From contig NZ_FMWU01000011.1 of NCBI RefSeq assembly GCF_900103195.1, positions 62,001 to 126,000 on the forward strand: a stretch of DNA of 64,000 bases, read 5' to 3'. Of this stretch, positions 37,166 to 46,106 are shown piece by piece (positions within the stretch are counted from its first letter, which is position 1; the number at the start of each line of letters is the position of its first letter). Source of the stretch: Methylobacterium sp. UNC378MF. GTDB lineage: Bacteria > Pseudomonadota > Alphaproteobacteria > Rhizobiales > Beijerinckiaceae. The notes under the pieces are model-generated. The model made no database searches, was not told where the DNA came from, and was given only the letters and a program-made list of their open reading frames with translations. A program made the translations under genes and the position numbers.

Positions 37166-40100
37166 ATGCAGCGTTACGAGCTGGCGGCGGGATCATCGGC
37201 GAAGTTCTGGGAGGCCGGAACCGAGGACAGCGTTCTCATCGTGAGATTCGGGCGGATCGGTACGCAGGGGCAGTCCAAGACCAAGACCTTCCCGAGTGCG
37301 CAGGCGGCTCAGGTCGCACTCGACCGGCTGGTGCGGGAGAAGACCGGCAAGGGGTATCGCCCGGCGGGTGAGGCCGCGCCGGCCGGGCCGGATTTGGCCT
37401 TCGGAGCGGTTGCCGCGGCGACAGGCAACGCCGCCGCTTCCCCGGCGGCCGAAGCGCAGGACGTCGATTCCCCATCCGCTGAGACCGCGGCCGCCGAGAC
37501 ATCGCCCACCCCCGCCGCCAGGGCGGAGGCGCACCGCGTCCCGATCTTCACCGGCACGCCCCTGCCCACGCGCAGCCGCCCCGGCGCGCCCCTCGACGCC
37601 GCGACCGACTGGGCCGCCTTCGTGGCGCGGATCCGTCCGCTGCTGGACACCGCCCCGGACGAGGCCCGCGCGCCGGCCGAGGCTCTCGCCGCCCGGCTCG
37701 ACGACGCGCCGCCGGAACCCGACCGGGCCGAGGCCCGGCACTGGCTGGAGCAGATCGAGGCGGCCTGCCCGGCGCTGAGACAGCGCCCCTGGGGTGACAA
37801 GCCCGGACCGAACGGGCCGGTGGCCCGGGCGGCGTTCACGCATTTCGCCCGCTGGCTCGTGGCCCGCTCCGGCACCGGGACGCTCGTGACCCTGTTCGAC
37901 CGGCTGCGGCCCCGCCCCTCGGGCCGCTACGGCTCCCTGCCGGTCTCGGCCTGGGACCTGCCCACCACCTTGGGCGTCCGGGCGGCCCTGGCCGCCGCCC
38001 CCGAGGCGGGGTACGCGGAGGCCCTGGAGGCGGCCCTCCGGCTCGCCGCGGCGGAGCCGGAGCCCACCCTCGCGCGCTGGCTCGCCACGGTCTTGGCGGA
38101 CGACCGGCCCGGCGCCGATCACGCCCTCTCCGCCCGCGCGGTGCTGGCGCGCTGCGACCCGCCCGATCCCAAGGCCTACGGCAATTCCCACGTCGCCCTG
38201 CCGCTGATCGTCGACCTGCCGCCCGCGCAGGCCGCGCCCTGGTACGCTGCGCCGTATCACCGGGCGACGCTGGCGACCTGCGATGTCGGGGCCGAGGAGG
38301 CCGCCGCGACGGTGATCGCCGCCGCCGACGCGGCCGGCGAGCCGGCCACCCCCGCCCTCGTCTGGCTCCTGGAGGGGGCGGTCGGTCCCGAGCGCACGAT
38401 CATCGCCCGGGCCCTGCTGGAGACCCGCGCTGCGGACGCCCTCGACGCGCTCCTGCCCTTCGTGGGCACCAAGCTGGTCCGCGACGCCCTCGATGCCGCG
38501 GACGCGGCCTTCCCCGACTGGATGCTGCGGGCCTATCTCGGCGCGCTCCAGGGCAAAGGGCACGGGAAGGGCGAACCCGCCTACGGCCCGCGGGCCGTGA
38601 CGCTCGCCGAGCGCCACGGGCACGAGGCCGCCCGCGCCTGGGCGGCGGCCGACGGGGCGCGGGGCGCGGGGCGCCTGGACCGGCTGCTCGCCGCCGGCAG
38701 CGCGCCGCAGGCGGCGCCGGAGGCCCTGCCGCCGGTGCTCCGGGACCCGCCCTGGCGGCGGCGCGGGGCCGCGCGCGCCCGGCCGGAACGGGCGGTGGCG
38801 CTGATCCCGACGCCCTTCGCGCACGGCTTCGACCCCGACGAGGCCCTCGACCGCAGCACCTTCTACTTCCAGGCCGGAACGCTGGTGGAGTCCATGACGG
38901 ACCTCGCGGCGCGGATCCGCGCCACCGAGGCGGAATCCCTGTACGACATGCCGATCCCGCCGCCGGCCGAGCCCGTCCCCGCCGCCGACGCGGATCCCGC
39001 GGCGGCCCTGGCGTGGCTCGATCGCCGGCTCGACCTCACCCGCGAGCAGTTCACGGGCTTCTTCTACTTCAACTACGGGCCCTGGTTCCGGATGGTCGGG
39101 TGGCAGCCCGAGCCCCTGGCGCTGATGCTGTGGGAGAAGACCGGGCCGCAGCGCGCCCATTACGTCGCGTGGCGGCGCACCATCGCAGTGATGCTGTCCC
39201 GCTTCGGCGCCCGGGCCGTGCCCGGCCTCGTCCGCCTCGTCGCGGCGGATCCGGCGCAGCTCCTGCCGGAGGTCGAGCCGGTGGACGCCGCCGACCTCGC
39301 CCCGGTCGCCGCCCGGGCCTTCCACCGCACCCGCAAGCTTCGGCCGGCCGCGGCCGCGTGGCTGCGCGCCCATCCCCGCACCGCCGCGCTGCGGCTCCTG
39401 CCCGAGACCCTCGGGCCCGCCGGCCCGGACCGCGACGCCGCCGACGCGGCCCTGCGCTTCCTCGCCGCCGAGCCCGCGGGGCGCGCCGCCCTCGACGGCG
39501 CCGTCGCGGCCTACGCGGAGCGGGATCCCGGCGTGCCCGAGGCGGTGGCCGCCGGCGTCGACAGCGACCCGCTGGAGCAGGTGCCGGCCAAGCCGCCGAA
39601 GCTCCCCGACTGGCTGGTTCCCGCCGCCCTGCCCCGCCCGGTCCTGCGGAGCGGGGGCGCCCTGCCCGACGCCGCCGTCACCGCGCTGTGCGAGATGCTC
39701 GCCTTCTCGGACCCGCTCACGCCCTACGCGGGCGTCGCGCAGGTCCGCGCCGCCTGCACGCCGGAGAGCCTCGACGCCTTCGCGGTCGCGCTGTTCCAGT
39801 CGTGGATCGCCGCCGGCGCCAAGGCGACGGGGGAGTGGGCCCTGCAGGCGCTGGCCCTGATCGGCGGCGACCACGCCGCCCGCGACCTCACCCGGCAGAT
39901 CCGCGCCTGGGGGCAGGCCGGCCTGAAGCCCCGCGGCCGGGCCGGCATCGCCGTGCTCGCCGGGATCGGCACCGACGTGGCGCTGATGAACCTCAGCGCC
40001 ATCGCCGAAAAGAGCCCGCTGCAGCAGCTGCGCGAGGCCGCCCGCGCCGCCATCGTCGACGCCGCCGAGGCGCGCGGCCTCGACGAGGTCGACCTCGCCG

Positions 40101-41065
40101 ACCGGCTCTCCCCCGATCTCGGCCTCGACGCGCGCGGCGGGCTCGACCTGTCCTTCGGCGAGCGCCGGTTCCGGGTCGGCTTCGACGAGACGCTGAAGCC
40201 CGTCCTGCGCGACGCCGAGGGCCGGCGGCTCGCCGCCCTGCCCCGCCCGACCAAGGCGGACGATCCCGAGTCCGCCAAGGCGGCGTCCCGGCACTGGGCG
40301 GCTCTGCGCAAGGACGCGGAGGCGGCGGCCGGCCTGCAAATCACCCGGCTCGAGGCCATGCTGGCGTCCCAGCGCCGTGTCGCCCCCGGGGTGTTCTGGC
40401 CGTTCTTCGCCGCCCACCCGCTGATCCGCCACCTCGCCGGGCGCCTGGTCTGGGGCCTCTATCCGGACGCCGCGCCCGCGACGCCGCCGGCGCGCGTCTT
40501 CCGCCTCGCGGAGGATCTCTCACCGACCGACGCCGCGGACGACGCCCTCACCTTCGACGTCGCGGCGGCCGAGGGCGTGGTCGGCCTCGTCCATCCCCTG
40601 CACCTCGGCGCGGACGCCCTGGCGGCCTGGAGCGGCCTGTTCGCCGATTACGAGATCGCCCAGCCCTTCCCGCAGCTCGCCCGCGAGACCTTCGCGTTCA
40701 CCGCGGCCGAGCGGGACGGCGCCGAGACCCGGCGCTTCGACGGGGTCCGGGTGGGCGGCCGCCGCCTGCGGGGCCTGCGGCCCCAGGGCTGGTCGACCGA
40801 CATGGAGGGCGAGCACGTCCAGACGGTGCAGCGCCCGGTCGCGCTGCCCGACGGCACCCGCCTCGTCGCGGTCCTGCGCTTCGAGGACGGGTTCTGGCAC
40901 CGGCCCGGCCCGGAGGGCGACGGGATCCAGACGCTGCGGACCCTGACCCTGTCCGAGACCGGCTGGCGCGCAGCGGCGACCCACCGGTTCGGCGACCTCG
41001 ACCCGGTGACCGCGAGCGAGGTTCTGCGGACGCCGAGCCTGCTCGCCGCCGCCGGCGACGCGTGA
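37166..41065 (+). CDS. WGR-DUF4132 protein, copy 1 (MolR/YehI-like)
   Basis: 1299 aa. Residues 1-70 are a WGR domain (RYELAAGSSAKFWEAGTEDS; RFGRIGTQGQSKTKTF), a fold best known for nucleic-acid contacts in PARPs. An Ala/Pro-rich linker (70-130) leads to a long helical-repeat body with TDVALMNLSAIAEKSPLQQL. The DUF4132 region (about 980-1180) contains HPLIRHLAGRLVWGLY and IAQPFPQLARETF. GGAGAGG lies before the ATG, which also sits at the start of the WGR domain; the open frame continues far upstream but is a shadow of the DUF5682 gene. It is followed by a clear paralogue. Confidence 0.9.
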   Translation: MQRYELAAGSSAKFWEAGTEDSVLIVRFGRIGTQGQSKTKTFPSAQAAQVALDRLVREKTGKGYRPAGEAAPAGPDLAFGAVAAATGNAAASPAAEAQDVDSPSAETAAAETSPTPAARAEAHRVPIFTGTPLPTRSRPGAPLDAATDWAAFVARIRPLLDTAPDEARAPAEALAARLDDAPPEPDRAEARHWLEQIEAACPALRQRPWGDKPGPNGPVARAAFTHFARWLVARSGTGTLVTLFDRLRPRPSGRYGSLPVSAWDLPTTLGVRAALAAAPEAGYAEALEAALRLAAAEPEPTLARWLATVLADDRPGADHALSARAVLARCDPPDPKAYGNSHVALPLIVDLPPAQAAPWYAAPYHRATLATCDVGAEEAAATVIAAADAAGEPATPALVWLLEGAVGPERTIIARALLETRAADALDALLPFVGTKLVRDALDAADAAFPDWMLRAYLGALQGKGHGKGEPAYGPRAVTLAERHGHEAARAWAAADGARGAGRLDRLLAAGSAPQAAPEALPPVLRDPPWRRRGAARARPERAVALIPTPFAHGFDPDEALDRSTFYFQAGTLVESMTDLAARIRATEAESLYDMPIPPPAEPVPAADADPAAALAWLDRRLDLTREQFTGFFYFNYGPWFRMVGWQPEPLALMLWEKTGPQRAHYVAWRRTIAVMLSRFGARAVPGLVRLVAADPAQLLPEVEPVDAADLAPVAARAFHRTRKLRPAAAAWLRAHPRTAALRLLPETLGPAGPDRDAADAALRFLAAEPAGRAALDGAVAAYAERDPGVPEAVAAGVDSDPLEQVPAKPPKLPDWLVPAALPRPVLRSGGALPDAAVTALCEMLAFSDPLTPYAGVAQVRAACTPESLDAFAVALFQSWIAAGAKATGEWALQALALIGGDHAARDLTRQIRAWGQAGLKPRGRAGIAVLAGIGTDVALMNLSAIAEKSPLQQLREAARAAIVDAAEARGLDEVDLADRLSPDLGLDARGGLDLSFGERRFRVGFDETLKPVLRDAEGRRLAALPRPTKADDPESAKAASRHWAALRKDAEAAAGLQITRLEAMLASQRRVAPGVFWPFFAAHPLIRHLAGRLVWGLYPDAAPATPPARVFRLAEDLSPTDAADDALTFDVAAAEGVVGLVHPLHLGADALAAWSGLFADYEIAQPFPQLARETFAFTAAERDGAETRRFDGVRVGGRRLRGLRPQGWSTDMEGEHVQTVQRPVALPDGTRLVAVLRFEDGFWHRPGPEGDGIQTLRTLTLSETGWRAAATHRFGDLDPVTASEVLRTPSLLAAAGDA

Positions 41066-41079
41066 GAGGGAGACAGCCG

Positions 41080-44000
41080 ATGGAACGCTACGAGCTGGTC
41101 GAGGGCAGCGCGGCCAAGTTCTGGGAGGTCGGCGTCTCCGGCCCGACGCTCACCGTCCGCTTCGGGCGCCTCGGCACCCAGGGCCAGAGCAAGGACAAGA
41201 CCTGCGCCGACGCGGCCGCGGCCGCGAAGGAGAAGGACAAGCTCGTCCGCGAGAAGACCGCCAAGGGCTACGTCCGCGCCGAGGGATCGGCTCCGGCACC
41301 CGCCGCCGCCCCGGCCGCCTCGGTCCGGACGGCGGATGCGGTTCAGGCGTCCGGGACGGACGAGCGACCGGAGAGCGCCGCCGAAATCCCCGCCGAACCG
41401 GCTACCGCGACGGCCACCGACGAGACGGCACCCGTCGCGGCTCCGCCGGCCCCGGCCGGGCCCGCCCCGAACCCCGCCGCCCCGGCCGCAATCTTCGAGG
41501 CGGTGCCGCTGCCGACCCGCCTGCGTCCCGGCCCGCGCCCGGACGCGGCGGAGGCCTGGCAGGCGATCGCGGAGCCGCTGGCGGCCGCGCTCGGTGACGC
41601 CGAGGCCGCGCGCCTCGCCGGGGCGCCGCCGGACCGGGACGGCCTCGCCGTCTGGCTGGACGCGGTTGTCGACGCCGCGGAGGCGCACCGACAGGGGAAT
41701 CCGACCCGGGCCGCCACCGGCGACGCCGTCCTGCGGCGGGCGCTGGAGGCGATCCTGCGCTACGCCGTGGCCCAGGGCGGCACGGAGACCGTCGCCCGGC
41801 TGGCCGACCGGCGCCGCCCGACCCCGAAGACGCCGCGCGCCTACCAGCGACTGTCCTGGGCGGAGCCGCTCCACCTCGCCCTACGGGCGGCCCTCGTGCA
41901 CGCCCCGGAGGCCGATTACGACGGCGCCGTCGCGTTCCTGAACGCGCGGATCGCCGAGGACCACGACTGGCCGGCGGCCTGCGCCTTCGCGTTCATCCTG
42001 GCCGACGACCGGCCCGCCCCGCACCCGCTCCAGCCCGTCGCGGTGGTCGAGGCCGCCGCGTCGGCGGGGATCGACGTGACGGCCGACACGGTCTTCCTGC
42101 CGCTCCTCGCCGATGCGCCGCCGGAGGCGGTCGCGGCCTGGCGCGCCAAGCGCAGCTACCACCTCTACTTCGTCTACTGCGCCGTCGACGCGGCGGAGGC
42201 GGCCGCGACCCTGCTGGCGGTTGCCCGCGCCGCCGGGCAGCCGGCCCTGCCCTCCCTCGACTGGCTGCTGCACTACGCCCTCGACGAGCAGCGCCGCACG
42301 GTCGCCCTGGCGATCCTGTCGACCGGGGAGGCCGGCGCGCTGCCGGCCCTACTGCCCCATCTCCACGAGAAGCCCGTCGCGGCGGCCCTCGACGCCGCGC
42401 TGGAGGCCGATCCCGCCGCGATCCTGCCCCGCTGCCTCGCCGCCCTCGCGGGCGGCCGGTCGGAGCCGGCCCTGCGCGCCCGGGTGAACCGCGCGCTGGA
42501 CGTCCACGGACTTGACCTGGTCCGCGGCTGGCTGGCGGCGTCGGGCGGGCGCGGTGCCGGCATCCTCGACGCCCTGGCGGAGGCCCGTGCGGTGCCTCTC
42601 GCGGAGCCCGCCGCCTGGCCGCGGGTGCTGCGCGACCCGCCCTGGCGGACCAAGGGCCGGACCCGGGACGACCTCGTCCTCGCCCTCGCGCCCCTGCCGA
42701 CGCCGTTCGCGCACGCGGTTCCGGAGGTCGCCCCGAGCTACTGGCGGGAGCGGAACGCCGTCACCCTCGACGGGCTGGAGGCGCTGTCTGCCTTCGTGGC
42801 GGCCGCCGAACTGGCACACCCGACGCAGGGCTGGAGCCGGATCCCGCCTCCCCTTTCCGAGCCGCCGCGCGACGACCTGCCGGCCCTGATCGACTGGGTG
42901 GCCGCGCGCGTCGCCCAGATCGACGGGGCCTGCCATTACTGGGCGAACTCGCCCTATCACAAGTTGGTCGGTAGCCTGGAGCGGCAGCCCGAGCCCCTCG
43001 CGCTCGCCCTCTGGGCCCAGTCCCGCGTCGTTGCGGGATGCTTCCATGTCTCGCAATGGCCGGAGATCGTGTGGGCGACGCTGTCGCGTTTCGGTGAGCG
43101 GGCAATGCCGGGCCTCGTCGACCTGGTCGAGACGGATCCGGTCGGGCTCCTGCCGGCGGTCCTGGCCGTGGACGATGCCCGCCTCGCCGTGCCCGCCGCC
43201 CGCGCCCTCACGAAGCTCAAGAAGGCCCGTGAGCCGGCCCTGGCCTGGCTGCGCCGCCATCCCGAGACCGCCCTCACCCGCCTGTTGCCCGACGCCGTGG
43301 GCCGGCCCGGATCGCTGCGCGACGCCGCCGAGCACGCCCTGCGCGTGCTGGCGCAGGACCGGGCGGACGGCCGCGCCCTCATCGCGTCCGTGGCCGCGCG
43401 CTACGCGGACCAGGCACCGGACGTGACCGAGGCGGTCGCGCAGGTGCTCGACCGTGACCCCCTCGCCCGCGTCCCCGCCAAGGTCGGCAGGCCGCCCGCC
43501 TGGATCGTGCCGTCCATGCTGACCCGGCCGCGTCTGCGGGACGGGACCGCCCTGCCGGACGCCGCGATCCTGACCCTCTGCGAGATGCTGTCCTTCACCA
43601 ACCCGGACGCCGTCTACGCCGGCGTGCCGATGGTGCGCGAGGCCTGCACCGAGGCGAGCCTCGCGGCCTTCGCGTGGGACCTGTTCTCTGCCTGGATCGC
43701 CGCCGGGACGCCGTCCAAGGACGGCTGGGCCCTGCGCGCGCTGGGCTGGTTCGGCACCGACGCCACGGCCCGCGACCTGACCCGGCTGATCCGCCGTTGG
43801 CCGGGCGAGGCCGCCCATGCCCGGGCGGTCACCGGCCTCGACGTGCTGGTCGATATCGGCACCGATGTCGCGCTGATGAACCTCAACGGCATCGCCGAGA
43901 AGCTGAAGTTCAAGGGGCTCCAGGAGAAGGCCCGGCAGAAGATCGCCCAGCTCGCCGAGGCCCGTGGCCTCACCCCCGAGGAGCTGGCCGACCGGCTCGC

Positions 44001-44970
44001 CCCCGACCTCGACCTCGACGAGCGCGGCGGCCTCGACCTCGATTTCGGCCCCCGCGGGTTCCGGGTCGGGTTCGACGAGACCCTGAAGCCCTGGGTGCGG
44101 GACGCCGCCGGCCAGAGGCTCAAGGACCTGCCCAAGCCCGCCAAGGCCGACGATGCCGGCAAGGCCGCGGCGGCGGTGGCCCGCTGGGGTGCCCTGAAGA
44201 AGGACGCGCGGGCCGTGGCGAGCCTGCAGGTGGCCCGCCTGGAGGCGATGCTCGCCGGTGCCCGCCGGGTCCAGCCGACATTGTTCGGCCCCTGCTTCGC
44301 CGCCCATCCGCTCGTGCGCCACCTCGCCCAGCGCCTCGTCTGGGCCACCTTCGCGGATGCCGACCCGCGGACCGGCCCGGGGCTGACCTTCCGGGTGGCC
44401 GAGGACCTGACCTTCACGGATGCCGACGACGCGCCGCTCGACCTCGACCTGACCGGGGCGGCCCCGGGCCTGATCGGCCTCGTCCATCCCCTGCAGCTCG
44501 ACGCCGGAGCGCTGGCCGCCTGGGGGGCGCTGTTCGGCGATTACGAGATCGTCCAGCCCTTCCCGCAGCTCGCCCGCGAGACCTACGCCTTCACGGAGGC
44601 CGAGGCGGTCGCCGCCACGACCGACCGCTTCGCCGGGACCGTGGTGGAGGCCAACCGGCTGCGCGGCATGGCCGCCCGCGGCTGGCCCCTCGGGGCGCCC
44701 CAGGATGGCGGGGTGGTGTGGTGGATCGAGCGCGCCGTGACCTTCCCGGGCGGCGCCGCCGGCCAGGCGTCGCTGACCTTCTCGGAGGGCCTGTTCACCG
44801 GCGCGGTGGAGTTCGAGGACCGGGAGCAGACCCTCGGTGAGCTGACCCTCGGCTCGCCCTGGAGCAACCGGACGGATCCGGGCCAGCGGACCTTCGGCGA
44901 ACTCGCGCCGGTCACGGCGAGCGAGCTCCTGCGGGGACCGAGTCTCCTCGCCGGGACGCGGCTGCGGTGA
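41080..44970 (+). CDS. WGR-DUF4132 protein, copy 2
   Basis: 1296 aa, tandem paralogue of the gene before it, 14 bases downstream. WGR domain at 1-70 (RYELVEGSAAKFWEVGVSGP; RFGRLGTQGQSKDKT), an Ala/Pro/Glu linker, helical repeats including TDVALMNLNGIAEKLKFKGL, and DUF4132 with HPLVRHLAQRLVWATF and IVQPFPQLARETYAF. The two copies are the same length and collinear but clearly diverged, pointing to an old duplication with possible split roles. The stop overlaps the GTG start of the VWA gene (GTGA), so the operon continues without a break. Confidence 0.9.
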   Translation: MERYELVEGSAAKFWEVGVSGPTLTVRFGRLGTQGQSKDKTCADAAAAAKEKDKLVREKTAKGYVRAEGSAPAPAAAPAASVRTADAVQASGTDERPESAAEIPAEPATATATDETAPVAAPPAPAGPAPNPAAPAAIFEAVPLPTRLRPGPRPDAAEAWQAIAEPLAAALGDAEAARLAGAPPDRDGLAVWLDAVVDAAEAHRQGNPTRAATGDAVLRRALEAILRYAVAQGGTETVARLADRRRPTPKTPRAYQRLSWAEPLHLALRAALVHAPEADYDGAVAFLNARIAEDHDWPAACAFAFILADDRPAPHPLQPVAVVEAAASAGIDVTADTVFLPLLADAPPEAVAAWRAKRSYHLYFVYCAVDAAEAAATLLAVARAAGQPALPSLDWLLHYALDEQRRTVALAILSTGEAGALPALLPHLHEKPVAAALDAALEADPAAILPRCLAALAGGRSEPALRARVNRALDVHGLDLVRGWLAASGGRGAGILDALAEARAVPLAEPAAWPRVLRDPPWRTKGRTRDDLVLALAPLPTPFAHAVPEVAPSYWRERNAVTLDGLEALSAFVAAAELAHPTQGWSRIPPPLSEPPRDDLPALIDWVAARVAQIDGACHYWANSPYHKLVGSLERQPEPLALALWAQSRVVAGCFHVSQWPEIVWATLSRFGERAMPGLVDLVETDPVGLLPAVLAVDDARLAVPAARALTKLKKAREPALAWLRRHPETALTRLLPDAVGRPGSLRDAAEHALRVLAQDRADGRALIASVAARYADQAPDVTEAVAQVLDRDPLARVPAKVGRPPAWIVPSMLTRPRLRDGTALPDAAILTLCEMLSFTNPDAVYAGVPMVREACTEASLAAFAWDLFSAWIAAGTPSKDGWALRALGWFGTDATARDLTRLIRRWPGEAAHARAVTGLDVLVDIGTDVALMNLNGIAEKLKFKGLQEKARQKIAQLAEARGLTPEELADRLAPDLDLDERGGLDLDFGPRGFRVGFDETLKPWVRDAAGQRLKDLPKPAKADDAGKAAAAVARWGALKKDARAVASLQVARLEAMLAGARRVQPTLFGPCFAAHPLVRHLAQRLVWATFADADPRTGPGLTFRVAEDLTFTDADDAPLDLDLTGAAPGLIGLVHPLQLDAGALAAWGALFGDYEIVQPFPQLARETYAFTEAEAVAATTDRFAGTVVEANRLRGMAARGWPLGAPQDGGVVWWIERAVTFPGGAAGQASLTFSEGLFTGAVEFEDREQTLGELTLGSPWSNRTDPGQRTFGELAPVTASELLRGPSLLAGTRLR

Positions 44971-46097
44971 GCCTCGACCCGGTCACGCGGTGGCGGCTCA
45001 TCCTGGGCGAGGCGGCGGACTCGGCCTGCGCGGGGGCCGGCTGCGCCCTGTCGGGGGAGGCGGCCGCCATGGATCAGGCGCTCGACTGGCTCTACGGCCG
45101 CGACGCCGAGGGCGCGGCGCGGGGGGAGCGGCGCCAGGGCGGCCGCGAGGGCTCGACCCTGACGGTGCCGGGCTGGATCAACGCGGTCCACACGCTCTTC
45201 CCCCGCGAGACGATCGAGCGGCTGGAGCGCGACGCGATCGAGCTCTACGCCATCGACGACGTGGTCACGAATCCCGAGGTGCTGGCCCGGGTCGAGCCGA
45301 ACGAGACGCTGCTGAAGGCGGTCCTGCGCACCAAGCACCTGATGGCGCCCGACGTGCTGGTGATGGCCCGCAAGCTCGTCCAGGCGGTGGTGCGGCAGCT
45401 GATGGAGCGGCTGGCCCGGGACCTCGCGGTGGCGTTCTCGGGGGTGCTCGACCGGCGGCGGCACACGCGCCTGCCCGGCGCCCGCGACCTCGACCTCAAC
45501 CGGACGATCCGCGACAACCTGCGCCACTACGATCCCGAGAGCCGGCGGATCACCGTCGAGCGGCTGCACTTCTTCGCCCGGAACCGGCGGCAGATGCGGC
45601 CCTGGCAGGTGATCCTGCTCGTCGACCAGAGCGGATCGATGCTCGATTCGGTGATCCACGCCTCGGTGATGGCCGCCTGCCTGTGGAAGCTCCCCGGCAT
45701 CCGCACCCACCTCGTCGCCTTCGACACGGCGGTGGTGGACCTGACCCGCGACTGCGACGACGCCTGCGAGATGCTCATGAAGGTCCAGCTCGGCGGCGGC
45801 ACCGATATCGGCGGCGCCGTGCGCTACGCGGCCGGGCTGATCACCGCGCCGGAGCGGGCGATCGTGGTGCTGGTCTCCGACTTCTACGAGGGCGCGAGCG
45901 AGGCCGCCCTGGTCGAGCAGGTGCGGGCGCTCGCCGGCCAGCGGACCCGCGTGCTCGGGCTCGCGGCGCTCGATTCGGCGGCGCGGCCCGCCTACGACTG
46001 CGCGATGGCCCAGCGGCTCGTGGCGGCCGGCGCCGAGATCGCCGCGATGACGCCCGGCGAGCTCGCCGGCTGGCTCGCCGCCGCGATCCGGGCTTGA
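44967..46097 (+). CDS. VWA (MIDAS) domain protein (YehP-like)
   Basis: 376 aa. The N-terminal helical part leads to a von Willebrand factor A domain with an intact metal-ion-dependent adhesion site: DQSGSM (D220, S222, S224), the Thr in GGGTDIGGA and the Asp in LVSDFYEG. It starts at a GTG overlapping the previous stop. VWA proteins next to MoxR ATPases act as adaptors that present substrates for remodelling or metal insertion. It matches the plan of E. coli YehP. Confidence 0.9.
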   Translation: MSLDPVTRWRLILGEAADSACAGAGCALSGEAAAMDQALDWLYGRDAEGAARGERRQGGREGSTLTVPGWINAVHTLFPRETIERLERDAIELYAIDDVVTNPEVLARVEPNETLLKAVLRTKHLMAPDVLVMARKLVQAVVRQLMERLARDLAVAFSGVLDRRRHTRLPGARDLDLNRTIRDNLRHYDPESRRITVERLHFFARNRRQMRPWQVILLVDQSGSMLDSVIHASVMAACLWKLPGIRTHLVAFDTAVVDLTRDCDDACEMLMKVQLGGGTDIGGAVRYAAGLITAPERAIVVLVSDFYEGASEAALVEQVRALAGQRTRVLGLAALDSAARPAYDCAMAQRLVAAGAEIAAMTPGELAGWLAAAIRA

Positions 46098-46106
46098 GCG
46101 GCGCCG

